DNA of 64,000 nucleotides from CAYLHF01 sp964383365 (GTDB lineage Bacteria; Bacteroidota; Rhodothermia; Rhodothermales; UBA10348). The stretch covers positions 6,794-70,793 of the forward strand of contig CAYLHF010000017.1 in the NCBI GenBank assembly GCA_964383365.1, written 5' to 3'. This document shows, in pieces, positions 35,225 through 43,595 of this stretch (within the stretch, counting starts at the first letter, position 1; the number at the start of each line of letters is the position of its first letter). The notes under the pieces are model-generated. The model saw only the letters and a list, made by a program, of their open reading frames with translations, did no database searches and was not told the DNA's origin. Both the position numbers and the translations under genes were made by a program.

Positions 35225-37225
35225 TCACCATACGATCTCACCACCAAAACGCTCCACGAGCGATTTGACTGCGGGATTCTCTTCACATTTATTTTTCAGG
35301 AATGCTCGGGCATCAAACGCTTCATGTTCCTCCTCGGTCCCCCGTAGCAATTCTTCTGAAACGACCAGTCGAATATCGATCTGAGCAAATCCGGCATCTG
35401 CGGCGAGTTTGCGAGATAGTTCTTTCTGTTCATCTCTAAGCATGCGTTTATGAAAATCATCCGGGACACCGATGCGGACGATGCCACCGGAGGCGGACAA
35501 CACACTCGTCTGACTCAGAAGCGAACCGAGCCGGACTCGGGTCTCGCTAACTGAACTGACCAGTGTTTCCCACGCTTTGGAGGTCCGTTCCATCATGGAA
35601 TCGGGGTCATCATTGGTATCCGGGGGCGGTGCCACGAGAACGTCCGTTTCTGGCACTGAAACCCGATTGGAGGGCGTGGCTTTCACCTGCGACGAGGATC
35701 GTTTCAAGGCAGGAGGGGCCAGACCAAGGGGCACTCCCGGAGCGACGGTTTTTGATGACGCAGAAACGGGAGAGTCGGGAGTCGGGAGAGCAGATTCGAC
35801 GACTGACGGGTAGGAGGGCGAGGGAATGGGCTCAGGACGGGATGGTTCAGGTGTCGGTGGCTTAACTGTTGCAGGAGGGGGTAGCGCAGGTGTTGGTGGT
35901 TCAACTGCTGCAGTAGGGGGTGGCGCAGGTGTTGGTCGTTTAACTGTCGCGAGAGGGGGTAGGGTGGATGCCTCGGTCTCTGTTGGCGTCTGCGTCGGCA
36001 CAGGTGGGGCCTGGGCCGGTGTCGTCGGGCTCGATACCGATGCCTTGAATCCTCCTTTCAGAGCCAGTGATTCCAGACGGTCCAGTGTGTCGAGCGCCTT
36101 CCTCATATCGATGGCTTCCGGTAACGTCGCCATGCGTACGAGTGCCATTTCCAGTCTAAGCCTGGGCTGGCGAGTTGTTCTGAGCGTATCGGCGGTCTCT
36201 CCTACGAGATGAATACAGTGCAGGAGACGCGATTCAGTCATCGAATCGGCTTCGGTCTGATATCTGACTCGATCCTGACTGGTGACCTCAAGCAGAGACG
36301 TGTCATCTACGGTCTTGACCACGAGTAAATTTCTGAAGTGTTCGGCCAGTCCGTCGAGAAATTCCTGGAGATCATATCCCCGTCCGACAACTCTGTCGAC
36401 GATCTGAATCATGGCTCCGGATTGGCCTTCTACGGCGGCTTTAGTCACCTCGAAGAACACGTCCGAGTCTACGACTCCCAGCGCTCCGATCAACTCCTGG
36501 TAGTCCAGACGAGCGCCGCAGAGCGAAACCGCCTGGTCGAACACGGACAGGGCATCTCTCAGGGCCCCATCTCCTCGACGCGCGATGAGCATCAACGAGG
36601 CTTCATCCGCGTCGATAGACTCTTCGGTACAGATTTCGGTCAGGCGCGAAATAATTTCAGGGATTGCAATTCGTCGGAAATCAAACCGCTGGCAACGCGA
36701 TTGTATCGTTGCCAGAACTTTGTGTGGCTCGGTCGTGGCGAATATAAAAAGGGCGTGTGGAGGTGGCTCCTCCAATGTTTTCAAGAGTGCGTTGAACGCT
36801 GCATTCGAGAGCATGTGTACCTCATCGATGATGTACACTTTCATTCTCGCTCCCTGGGGAGGAATGCGGACCGTCTCTCTCAGGTCTCTGACGTCGTCCA
36901 CGCGGTTATTTGATGCCGCATCGATTTCTATGATGTTTAAATTTCTGCCCTCTTCAAATGAGTGGCAGGAATCACAGGATCGACACGGCTCGGCTCCGTC
37001 AACGCGCTCCTTCAGGGGCGTTTCACAATTAATCGCTTTCGCAAGAATCCGAGCTGCGGTTGTTTTTCCAACTCCTCTCGGACCCGAGAAGAGATAGGCG
37101 TGAGCCAATCGGTCCAGCTTCACGGCATTCTTGAGGGTCTCGGATACGTGCTCTTGAGAGACCACATCGCTGAACACCTGCGGCCGATATTTTCTGGCCG
37201 TGACCAGATAGGATTGATCTGACAT
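35225..37225 (-). CDS. dnaX: DNA polymerase III subunit gamma/tau
   Basis: A 666-residue clamp-loader ATPase. Walker A GPRGVGKTT lies at 48-56, the zinc ligands include C81, C84 and C87, Walker B DEVHML is at 134-139, sensor 1 SNAAFNALLKTLEEPP follows and SRCQR marks the SRC motif near 176. Domain III extends to about residue 370. A proline/threonine-rich linker of about 120 residues, partly built from a 13-residue repeat, joins it to a C-terminal tau-like domain that would bind polymerase alpha or DnaB. No slippery heptamer for a shorter gamma form was identified. It heads the dnaX-ybaB-recR operon. Confidence 0.94.
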   Translation of the reverse strand: MSDQSYLVTARKYRPQVFSDVVSQEHVSETLKNAVKLDRLAHAYLFSGPRGVGKTTAARILAKAINCETPLKERVDGAEPCRSCDSCHSFEEGRNLNIIEIDAASNNRVDDVRDLRETVRIPPQGARMKVYIIDEVHMLSNAAFNALLKTLEEPPPHALFIFATTEPHKVLATIQSRCQRFDFRRIAIPEIISRLTEICTEESIDADEASLMLIARRGDGALRDALSVFDQAVSLCGARLDYQELIGALGVVDSDVFFEVTKAAVEGQSGAMIQIVDRVVGRGYDLQEFLDGLAEHFRNLLVVKTVDDTSLLEVTSQDRVRYQTEADSMTESRLLHCIHLVGETADTLRTTRQPRLRLEMALVRMATLPEAIDMRKALDTLDRLESLALKGGFKASVSSPTTPAQAPPVPTQTPTETEASTLPPLATVKRPTPAPPPTAAVEPPTPALPPPATVKPPTPEPSRPEPIPSPSYPSVVESALPTPDSPVSASSKTVAPGVPLGLAPPALKRSSSQVKATPSNRVSVPETDVLVAPPPDTNDDPDSMMERTSKAWETLVSSVSETRVRLGSLLSQTSVLSASGGIVRIGVPDDFHKRMLRDEQKELSRKLAADAGFAQIDIRLVVSEELLRGTEEEHEAFDARAFLKNKCEENPAVKSLVERFGGEIVW
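35850..35966 (-). repeat. 39-bp in-frame tandem repeat inside dnaX
   Basis: Three imperfect units start at 35850, 35889 and 35928 and encode a 13-residue repeat of the form (A/T)-x-P-P-x-A-x-V-x-x-P-T-P in the proline-rich linker of DnaX. The spacing is exactly 39 bases, so the frame is kept. The linker has no catalytic role in characterised tau proteins. Confidence 0.9.
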
Positions 37226-37309
37226 GTTTCGCTCGGGTGGTGCGTTTGGAACCGACAGTCGTCGACCGATCGGTACATGTCAATATAGTCGGATGTTTCC
37301 GTCCGTGCT

Positions 37310-37645
37310 TCAGATTCCGACGGTGGTAAGTGCGGCTCCGAGAATCGATCGCGTGAGCGAAATGCGAAGTTCATCAATTCGACTCAGCGTCAATCCGGCC
37401 TGCTTCAGAGATTCCATTCTCGCGAGATGAACGCGCGCCTGAACCAACCACTCAAATTCTTCCCGAGACAGTTCTCCTGCTCCGAGCAATGTCGTCCATC
37501 TCACCAGGTCTCTCCGCGTGTCGATCAGGAAAGATTTCCCCGACGCGATAATTGCCTCACGAGCTGCGGGGAGACTACTCTTGATCTCACCCGAAAATTG
37601 TGCCAACACGGCATCCAGAAATGAATCTCGCTCCCTACTCGTCAT
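37310..37645 (-). CDS. Hypothetical helical protein, 111 residues
   Basis: Not recognised. The predicted protein is almost entirely helical, with heptad-like segments and no signal peptide or long hydrophobic run. The C-terminus (RSILGAALTTVGI) is mildly hydrophobic. The start ATG overlaps the stop codon of the preceding lipoprotein gene (ATGA), so the two genes are probably translated together. It ends 85 bases before dnaX on the same strand. Confidence 0.6.
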   Translation of the reverse strand: MTSRERDSFLDAVLAQFSGEIKSSLPAAREAIIASGKSFLIDTRRDLVRWTTLLGAGELSREEFEWLVQARVHLARMESLKQAGLTLSRIDELRISLTRSILGAALTTVGI

Positions 37646-38094
37646 TTTCCCTCCCCTCTGTATCCGACTTTTATTTTTCCGCTCTCCAGACCAATGATGG
37701 TGTCAAAGGCTTTCGAGACGATACCAATCGACTCTTGAATAAACGGAGCTGACTGCGTACCGGAACGCTCCCATCGCTTCAGGAATCCACCCAGTAAATG
37801 TTGAGATGGGTCCAGTAGAATCTGCCACTGGCGGGCTGAATATTCGTTTCTCGGTCGACCCTTCGCAAATTCGAATGCTTTTTCCAGCTTGATCTTTAGA
37901 GACGTTATGTTCTTCCTGTATGTTGAATACGGCTCTTCGGCACGTTCCATCAGCTTTACAGAATCGACTTTAAGATCTATCGCGTATGTATACGCGGTTA
38001 CGCTGTACGGGGCTATCGAAGGCGTACACGCCCAGAGTTGACCGCAAACAGCCAAAAGAAACAGTCGGAATCGTACCGCGGACGAATTATGCAC
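37642..38094 (-). CDS. Putative lipoprotein of unknown function, 150 residues
   Basis: The N-terminus is a short type II signal peptide (VRFRLFLLAVCGQLWAC, lipobox ending at C23). The remainder is a helical, charged domain with a tyrosine-rich start and no recognised family. The start is GTG at 38094, directly touching a GGAGG, a spacing too short to support that site, so the start is uncertain. It overlaps the next gene on the minus strand by four bases. It is divergent from dinB. Confidence 0.6.
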   Translation of the reverse strand: MHNSSAVRFRLFLLAVCGQLWACTPSIAPYSVTAYTYAIDLKVDSVKLMERAEEPYSTYRKNITSLKIKLEKAFEFAKGRPRNEYSARQWQILLDPSQHLLGGFLKRWERSGTQSAPFIQESIGIVSKAFDTIIGLESGKIKVGYRGEGK

Positions 38095-38255
38095 CTCCGA
38101 ACCTTCCTGATGGTGATTTTATTAAGTAGCTCCCCCGTAGATAACGTATTTCGTTACCCGATCACGACAGGGACCTGTTGGCCAGTACCGGGTTGGTCTG
38201 ACTCGGAACGTCTTCGGGAGGAGGCCGTCAGATCGATTGCTCCTCATCAGGCCCA

Positions 38256-39347
38256 ATGAGAAAAATCATCCATATCGACATGGACGCGTTTTATGCGTCG
38301 GTAGAGCAGCGGGACAATCCGGAATTGAGAGGAAAGCCGGTCGCCGTGGGCGGCTCTTCAAAACGAGGTGTTGTGACGACGGCCAGCTATGAGGCCCGGA
38401 AATTTGGCGTACGCTCTGCCATGTCGTCGGTTGTGGCTGCCCGAAAATGTCCCGGTCTGATTTTCGTGAAGACTCGATTCGACGTGTACAGACAAGTATC
38501 CAGAGAAATCCGGGCCATATTCAGACGGTATACACCACTGGTCGAGCCTCTATCTCTCGACGAAGCCTACCTCGATGTAACAGATCCCTTAAGGGGACCG
38601 CGGTCCGCAACGCTTATCGCTGAGGAGATCCGTGTGGCAATTTTTTCTGAGACGGGTCTCACGGCCTCCGCCGGAGTGTCATTCAACAAGTTTCTGGCCA
38701 AGGTCGGATCCGATGTGAACAAACCCGATGGGATCACTGTCATCACACCAGAGATGGCTCCAGATTTTTTATCCGATCTACTCGTCGAGAAGTTTTATGG
38801 CGTCGGTCCTGTTACGGCCGCAAGGATGCATAAAATGGGCATCTTCAAAGGGAAGGACCTGCTACGGTTATCTGAAATAGAAATGAGGGAGCGGTTCGGG
38901 AAAGCCGGAGGATATTACTATCGAATTGTCCGCTGTCAGGATAATCGTCAGGTCCATCCCAATCGGACTCGAAAATCGGTCGGGGCGGAGCGAACATTCG
39001 AAGAGGACGTGTCTGATCGAGTCGAACTACAAAGACGGCTGCGACCGATCGCAGAGGCAGTGGCCGCTAGAATGGGAAAAGCGAAGGTCATCGGAAAAAC
39101 GGTCACACTCAAGATCAAATATCACGATTTTGTCGTGCGTTCAAGGCAGACCACAAGTGATCGGTACGTCCGTTCGGCAGATGAGCTTTTTGACATCGTA
39201 GGAGTGCTATTGGATCGACTGGTAAGTGAAAACGAACGGGCCATTCGTTTGCTCGGTGTCTCCGTATCGAGACTGCATTCGTTAAAAGATGATCCGGTCG
39301 AAGAACAGCTCAGATTATCGTTCTCCGAGTCGGTTCCGGTAGCGTAG
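38256..39347 (+). CDS. dinB: DNA polymerase IV (Y-family translesion polymerase)
   Basis: A 363-residue DinB that copies past damaged bases. Catalytic metal ligands are visible: D8 in IHIDMDAFYASVE and the D102-E103 pair in LSLDEAYLDV. The steric-gate region is YASVE, and the nucleotide-binding stretch is VTTASYEARKFGVRSAM. The thumb helix-hairpin-helix follows (KFYGVGPVTAARMHKMGI). The little-finger domain runs to about residue 350 without an obvious C-terminal clamp-binding motif, although QLRLSF near the end is a weak candidate. Confidence 0.94.
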   Translation: MRKIIHIDMDAFYASVEQRDNPELRGKPVAVGGSSKRGVVTTASYEARKFGVRSAMSSVVAARKCPGLIFVKTRFDVYRQVSREIRAIFRRYTPLVEPLSLDEAYLDVTDPLRGPRSATLIAEEIRVAIFSETGLTASAGVSFNKFLAKVGSDVNKPDGITVITPEMAPDFLSDLLVEKFYGVGPVTAARMHKMGIFKGKDLLRLSEIEMRERFGKAGGYYYRIVRCQDNRQVHPNRTRKSVGAERTFEEDVSDRVELQRRLRPIAEAVAARMGKAKVIGKTVTLKIKYHDFVVRSRQTTSDRYVRSADELFDIVGVLLDRLVSENERAIRLLGVSVSRLHSLKDDPVEEQLRLSFSESVPVA

Positions 39348-39365
39348 GTACGTCGGAACCCGTAT

Positions 39366-39740
39366 TTACGCGGCGACGACGGGCGGAGTCGACGTTCGAT
39401 GGACTGGACGGTTCCGATGAGCCGGTTTGATCGGTGTTTCGCGCGACGTTTTCCGGAGTCGTTGATTTCGTCTTGCCACTTCACCAGCGAGGAAAAATAG
39501 CGTGCCCCGTAGTTCCTCAACGGAATCGTCATTCGTGAGAACGGCTTGAACATACTGCTCCCGAGATCGGGCCTCGAGAAGGAGCATCCCTGCAGACGAT
39601 ACTGAATCTAGTGACAGGGTATGAAGATCTGTTCTCGACCTGACGACCGGAACCGGGCCGCTCACGTCTATTCCGAATGGTTTCGAGAGAATGCGCTTCA
39701 GTATCTCTTGAGCCGATGTTGGTTGTCCGATGGATTGCAT
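39366..39740 (-). CDS. Hypothetical protein, 124 residues
   Basis: Not recognised. The first 90 residues look like a compact alpha/beta domain; the last 35 are basic and rich in arginine and proline (RNQRLRKTSRETPIKPAHRNRP), suggesting a disordered or nucleic-acid-binding tail. No signal peptide is seen. It is convergent with dinB, with 18 bases between the stops. Confidence 0.5.
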   Translation of the reverse strand: MQSIGQPTSAQEILKRILSKPFGIDVSGPVPVVRSRTDLHTLSLDSVSSAGMLLLEARSREQYVQAVLTNDDSVEELRGTLFFLAGEVARRNQRLRKTSRETPIKPAHRNRPVHRTSTPPVVAA

Positions 39741-39973
39741 AGCCGTAAACCGTTTTCTCTGATCTGATTCAATGTCCGTTCAGAACATACTACCCAGGGT
39801 ATGACAAAGTAATGTCACATGGGTGAAACCACCGATACCTGATGTGCAGTAAAGTCACTTCTGACCGTTATATCAAGAGGGCTATCGGCTCGGAAGTGTA
39901 ACACGGGAACTGGTCCGTGCAGATCGGACCGGGTGACGGTTCATGACCGCGACCGGTGAATCAGTGAATACGC

Positions 39974-41110
39974 CTACTCCAGCGCAGTAACGGAGGACGA
40001 GACGGAGATGTCTCTTTCAGAGTATCCTTCCAGAAGTTTGTCCATACATCCGGATGTTTTCCCAACATATTCCGGCGGGTTAATCCCCACGCGGCTGAAC
40101 GTTCCGTCGAGGACCATGCGTGCAACAAGTGTTGCCGTGTATCCGGTCGTCCTGGCCATCGAGTGAATTCCCGTCTGTTCATCGAGATAGTCAAGAAGAT
40201 CATACGTGTAGCGTACTTGCTTCCCGTTTACGAATCCGTCGACGATCACTCGCATAACCGTCATGTCGGCCTCTCCGTCAGGGAGTTTCCACTCTTTGAA
40301 CAGGAGATGGGACGTTACATCAATCGGTCGGACCATCGTTCCGTCTATCAGGAGTGGTTTTTCGTCGAAGAAACCCGACTCGCGATATGTTCTCATGAGA
40401 TTTGCATGACCCGGATATCGGAGTGTTTTTTCGATCATATCTGGAATATCCATGGTAAAAATAAGCGACCGGAGACCGTCTGAATTGAACGATTCCAACG
40501 TGCCGACCGACGGGAATTCGTGTAGTTCAATATCGGATAACGCTTCTTTCGTTATTACCTGACCGTTTCGAACGAATCGTGCGGGGCGCGTGTATTCTTC
40601 AATCACGTCGATGGGAGAGAAGACGGCCCGATATTCGTAAGGCCAGGTCCTTACCACCGGTAGCCCACCGACATAACACGTATAGGCAGTGGTCTCGTCT
40701 AGAATCGTGGAAACATGGCCGGCAAGGATATTACTCAGTCCCGGGGCGACACCACAGTCGACGACAGCGATGACATTGTTTGCCTGCGCGATTTCCTCGA
40801 GATCGAGTGCATTTTCAGGAAAAAACGAAATGTCGACCACATTACATCCCGATTCAATAATCGTTCGCAGCGTACGGTATCCCATGAATCCCGGTACGGC
40901 ACAGACAACGAGATCGGCCCCTGCAATGGCATTTGTCAGTGCTTTGGAATCGCCGACATCCATCTTTCTGGTTTCGATCTCTTCGGGCAAGGCCGCCAGT
41001 GCCTTGCTGTTCCGGTCGATGGATGTGACCCGGTTGGTATCATCCGATGCAAGATCCAATGCCATGGCACGTCCTACCAGTCCGGCTCCCAGTACTATAA
41101 TGCTGTTCAT
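39974..41110 (-). CDS. Saccharopine dehydrogenase-like oxidoreductase (copy 2)
   Basis: A 378-residue relative of the gene at 29942-31096. The Rossmann motif GAGLVGRAMALDL lies at 8-20, the second nucleotide contact is TSIDRNSKALAALP, and the family motif DCGVAPGLSNILAGH lies near residues 118-132, matching the APGLSN segment of lysine 6-dehydrogenases and saccharopine dehydrogenases. The length fits lysine 6-dehydrogenase (about 385). Compared with copy 1, it keeps the motif more closely, so it is the better candidate for lysine or saccharopine metabolism. Confidence 0.85.
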   Translation of the reverse strand: MNSIIVLGAGLVGRAMALDLASDDTNRVTSIDRNSKALAALPEEIETRKMDVGDSKALTNAIAGADLVVCAVPGFMGYRTLRTIIESGCNVVDISFFPENALDLEEIAQANNVIAVVDCGVAPGLSNILAGHVSTILDETTAYTCYVGGLPVVRTWPYEYRAVFSPIDVIEEYTRPARFVRNGQVITKEALSDIELHEFPSVGTLESFNSDGLRSLIFTMDIPDMIEKTLRYPGHANLMRTYRESGFFDEKPLLIDGTMVRPIDVTSHLLFKEWKLPDGEADMTVMRVIVDGFVNGKQVRYTYDLLDYLDEQTGIHSMARTTGYTATLVARMVLDGTFSRVGINPPEYVGKTSGCMDKLLEGYSERDISVSSSVTALE

Positions 41111-41148
41111 TATTCGTGTTTTCGTTGCGATTTCTCGTCAGTTATCGG

Positions 41149-41754
41149 TTAGCTGTGGTGCCAGTTCTCTTCTTCGTCTTCATCACCGGGGGAGAGACCC
41201 AGTATGTCTCCTTCCGTGCTGCAACCGAGACCGAGTACCGTTCGATTCGCGTACGCGAAATAGGCGCTGACCTGATTGACCTCAAGAATCTGGCCGTCGG
41301 TCAGTCCTGAGCTTTTCAGCGCAAGGATGTGTTCTTCTGTGGTGTCTCTGGGAGTGAGGGTCAACACTTTCACATACAAGAGAATAGCTTTTTCCCGGGC
41401 AGAAAAAACGATATCAAATTCCTCGGCTCCCAGTGCGTCGTGAATGGCATAGGCGCGGGAGTCATCGTCGAGCAGTCTGCGAAGTCCGTTGAAGTGATGC
41501 TCAACGCAGTAGGCACACCGGTTCAGCATACTGACATATACCCCGATCGTCTCCAGGAGAGATTTATCGAGTGTATTCCCACTGTGATGCAGTACGCCTT
41601 TATACAGTTTCATGTGACCCTGAAGCGTATGGGGTCTCAGACTGTGGAGGACGAGAATGTTGTCGATATACCCGTTCCGTCCTACGATTCGATCGTATAT
41701 CGACTTCAGTCGTCCTTCTGCTTTTTCATACGGGATAGTCCGGATCCAACTCAT
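41149..41754 (-). CDS. AhpD/carboxymuconolactone decarboxylase-like peroxidase-related protein
   Basis: A 201-residue all-helical protein of the uncharacterised peroxidase-related (AhpD-like) family. The redox motif is C80-AY-C83 with H87 (NRCAYCVEHH), the CxxC-x3-H pattern of thiol peroxidase reductants. Helices before it include LHSLRPHTLQGHMKLYKGV, which resembles the substrate pocket region. An acidic C-terminal tail (SPGDEDEEENW) is unusual. It lies 38 bases upstream of the dehydrogenase copy 2 start on the same strand, so the two may be co-transcribed. Confidence 0.85.
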   Translation of the reverse strand: MSWIRTIPYEKAEGRLKSIYDRIVGRNGYIDNILVLHSLRPHTLQGHMKLYKGVLHHSGNTLDKSLLETIGVYVSMLNRCAYCVEHHFNGLRRLLDDDSRAYAIHDALGAEEFDIVFSAREKAILLYVKVLTLTPRDTTEEHILALKSSGLTDGQILEVNQVSAYFAYANRTVLGLGCSTEGDILGLSPGDEDEEENWHHS

Positions 41755-41895
41755 GGCAGCGCTTGTATCGTGTTGTGAGAAGTCAATGTAGTACAGCGAC
41801 GCATTTTCACGTGCACATCAGGACATTTTTTTACCCGGAAGGGATCAACGCCAAGGGCTTGTTTCAACGAATTTGTTCGCGAGATAGCAAGAAAC

Positions 41896-41946
41896 AAATC
41901 TTAATTATATGTTTATTATATGTTATAATGATTGGGTATAATAATG
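41896..41946 (+). promoter_or_regulatory. AT-rich region with two TATAAT boxes upstream of the ImuB-like gene
   Basis: The segment just before 41951 is strongly AT-rich and unlike its surroundings. It contains TATAAT at 41924-41929 and again at 41937-41942, plus a near-duplicate of TTATATGTT. A -35-like TTAATT lies 17 bases before the first box. Bacteroidota often use a different -7 consensus, so the promoter call is tentative. Confidence 0.35.
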
Positions 41947-41950
41947 TGTG

Positions 41951-43081
41951 ATGTATGTGTATTGCTTGTATGTATCAGAATACCCGGCCTGGGCCTTTGA
42001 GCGGGTTATTTCAGGCGCGAAACCGGTCGTAGTAGCGTCAGGTGGACGAGTTGTATCCAGAAATCATACGCAGAGACTTCGCGGCATTCAGATCGGTGAT
42101 CGGTTGGAACGCGTTGAGCGCCTGTGCCCGGAGGCAATAATACGCGTGCAAGATGTGCAGGTGGAACAGGCCTGCTGGGAAGAATTGCTGGGCGAGGTCA
42201 ATGCGGAGACTCCGTTTATTGACGACGCAGGCCCCCCCTGTGTGTTTTTTTCAGACGTTGCGCCCGAGCGTGTTCGTTTACTTGCGCAGCGGATGAAGGT
42301 CCAGATAGGCGCTGCATGGCATCCTTCGGCCGCTCGGTTGGCCGCCATCCGATCCGCTCCCGGGCATGTTCTTCGTCTCGAGCAGAACCGCTGGATCTCT
42401 TTCCTGAATCGATTTGAGGTGGGACGCCTCGCAGAACTGGCGTTTTCAGTTGACATGCTCGAACAACTGGCGCTTTTCGGGTACCGAACACTCGGCGGTG
42501 TATATCGACTCAGTGAGCGACAGATCAACGCCCAATTCGGAGAAGATGGGCGCTACCTGTACGACATGCTGCATCCCGATAAAGCCCGTTCGTTGCCGCT
42601 CTACGTCCCACCTCGCGCTGTTGAATGTTGGCTTCCGTTCGAAGATGATGTCGGGGGTGAACCCGGTATGCTCTATCCGGCACTTCTGGATCTTGTCATG
42701 CGTGCAACTGAACAACTGGGAGGCTACCGGTGTCAGCGTATACGTGTCGGCCTTCAGCTACCGGGAGCACGGCTCCCGGAATGGTCGGGACGTGTTCTCT
42801 CTGCGCCCCGGGGAGTCTCAGGGACGTTGTACCGGCTGGCCGTTCCACTCCTGGATGGTATGCTCAGGTATGGTATGGAAGTCGCTGAACTTGGCGTTCG
42901 ACTGGATTCGCTGAGAACACCTTCTGTAGAACAAATGGGGTTGTTTGATGAACGTCCGGTCGTCTTGAAGGCGGTGCGTAACGTGCACCGGCGCTACCCC
43001 GGGAGTATCCGACGGGCAGTAGTGCGCCCGGATGCACTGTTTGAAGAAGACGAATTGACACTGGAAAGCATCCGGACCTGA
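41951..43081 (+). CDS. imuB: ImuB-like Y-family polymerase homologue lacking catalytic acidic residues
   Basis: A 376-residue protein with the Y-family fold but without the metal-binding residues of active polymerases. The expected D-x-D at the N-terminus reads YCLYVSEYPAWAFE, and the DE pair region reads FIDDAGPPCVFFSD without the canonical SxDEA. The central HhH/thumb region (VDMLEQLALFGYRTLGGVYRLS) and the little-finger-like domain remain, and QMGLFDE near 325-331 resembles a beta-clamp-binding motif (QxxLF). ImuB proteins act as clamp-binding adaptors in mutagenic repair with ImuA and DnaE2; those partners are not next to this gene. A GTG at 41948 is an alternative start. Confidence 0.72.
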   Translation: MYVYCLYVSEYPAWAFERVISGAKPVVVASGGRVVSRNHTQRLRGIQIGDRLERVERLCPEAIIRVQDVQVEQACWEELLGEVNAETPFIDDAGPPCVFFSDVAPERVRLLAQRMKVQIGAAWHPSAARLAAIRSAPGHVLRLEQNRWISFLNRFEVGRLAELAFSVDMLEQLALFGYRTLGGVYRLSERQINAQFGEDGRYLYDMLHPDKARSLPLYVPPRAVECWLPFEDDVGGEPGMLYPALLDLVMRATEQLGGYRCQRIRVGLQLPGARLPEWSGRVLSAPRGVSGTLYRLAVPLLDGMLRYGMEVAELGVRLDSLRTPSVEQMGLFDERPVVLKAVRNVHRRYPGSIRRAVVRPDALFEEDELTLESIRT

Positions 43082-43082
43082 A

Positions 43083-43595
43083 CTATTGGATCCGGGATAC
43101 CGGGGTCAGACGAATGAAGAGGCCGCTCGGATCACGACCCGTTTCGACGAGAATATCATCGATCGTACGGTGTGTTTCGGCTGATGCCCAGTCTGAGTCG
43201 ATGAGATTCTGCCACCCGTCCCCGAAGGCCAGCGTAAAACCTATTTTGAAAAGGATCGATTCAGGAGCGGGTGCGAAAACCCGAATTCCGAGCAATTCAT
43301 TTCTATCATCTGCGTAGAGAACCACAGAACCCGATCTGGATTCATCCATGTGGGTACACGAGTAGTGCGATGGATAGCGTTCACGCCCTTCGGCGAGACA
43401 GTCAAAATTCCACTCCGAGAGCGTCCTGGCAGCAATGGCTGCAGACGCAGGCCACTTGCCGGACGCCTTCTCATTCTTTTCTGGTGATCTACATCCGATG
43501 AGACCCGCAGAAACGAAAAAACCCATACACAGAACAAGCCCCCCGGTGACCACGGGCCTCAATGTGGACAGCGAAGGGAATACCGATCGAATCAC
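43083..43595 (-). CDS. Putative lipoprotein, 170 residues, coupled to the upstream aminopeptidase gene
   Basis: A GTG at 43595 overlaps the TGA of the aminopeptidase gene (GTGA) and begins a lipoprotein with signal VIRSVFPSL through the lipobox LIGC. The mature part has several cysteines (DCLAEG, YSCTHM) and a C-terminal domain of beta strands with FIRLTPVSRIQ. No family recognised. The frame extends upstream to 43724, but that stretch lies inside the aminopeptidase gene. It is convergent with the ImuB-like gene, one base apart. Confidence 0.65.
   Translation of the reverse strand: MIRSVFPSLSTLRPVVTGGLVLCMGFFVSAGLIGCRSPEKNEKASGKWPASAAIAARTLSEWNFDCLAEGRERYPSHYSCTHMDESRSGSVVLYADDRNELLGIRVFAPAPESILFKIGFTLAFGDGWQNLIDSDWASAETHRTIDDILVETGRDPSGLFIRLTPVSRIQ

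Noticed and set aside
38038..38259. 73-codon plus-strand ORF ending in ATGA at the dinB start
   Set aside because: It overlaps the start of the divergent lipoprotein gene, has no recognisable domain, and its codon pattern does not look coding. The overlap with dinB is probably chance.
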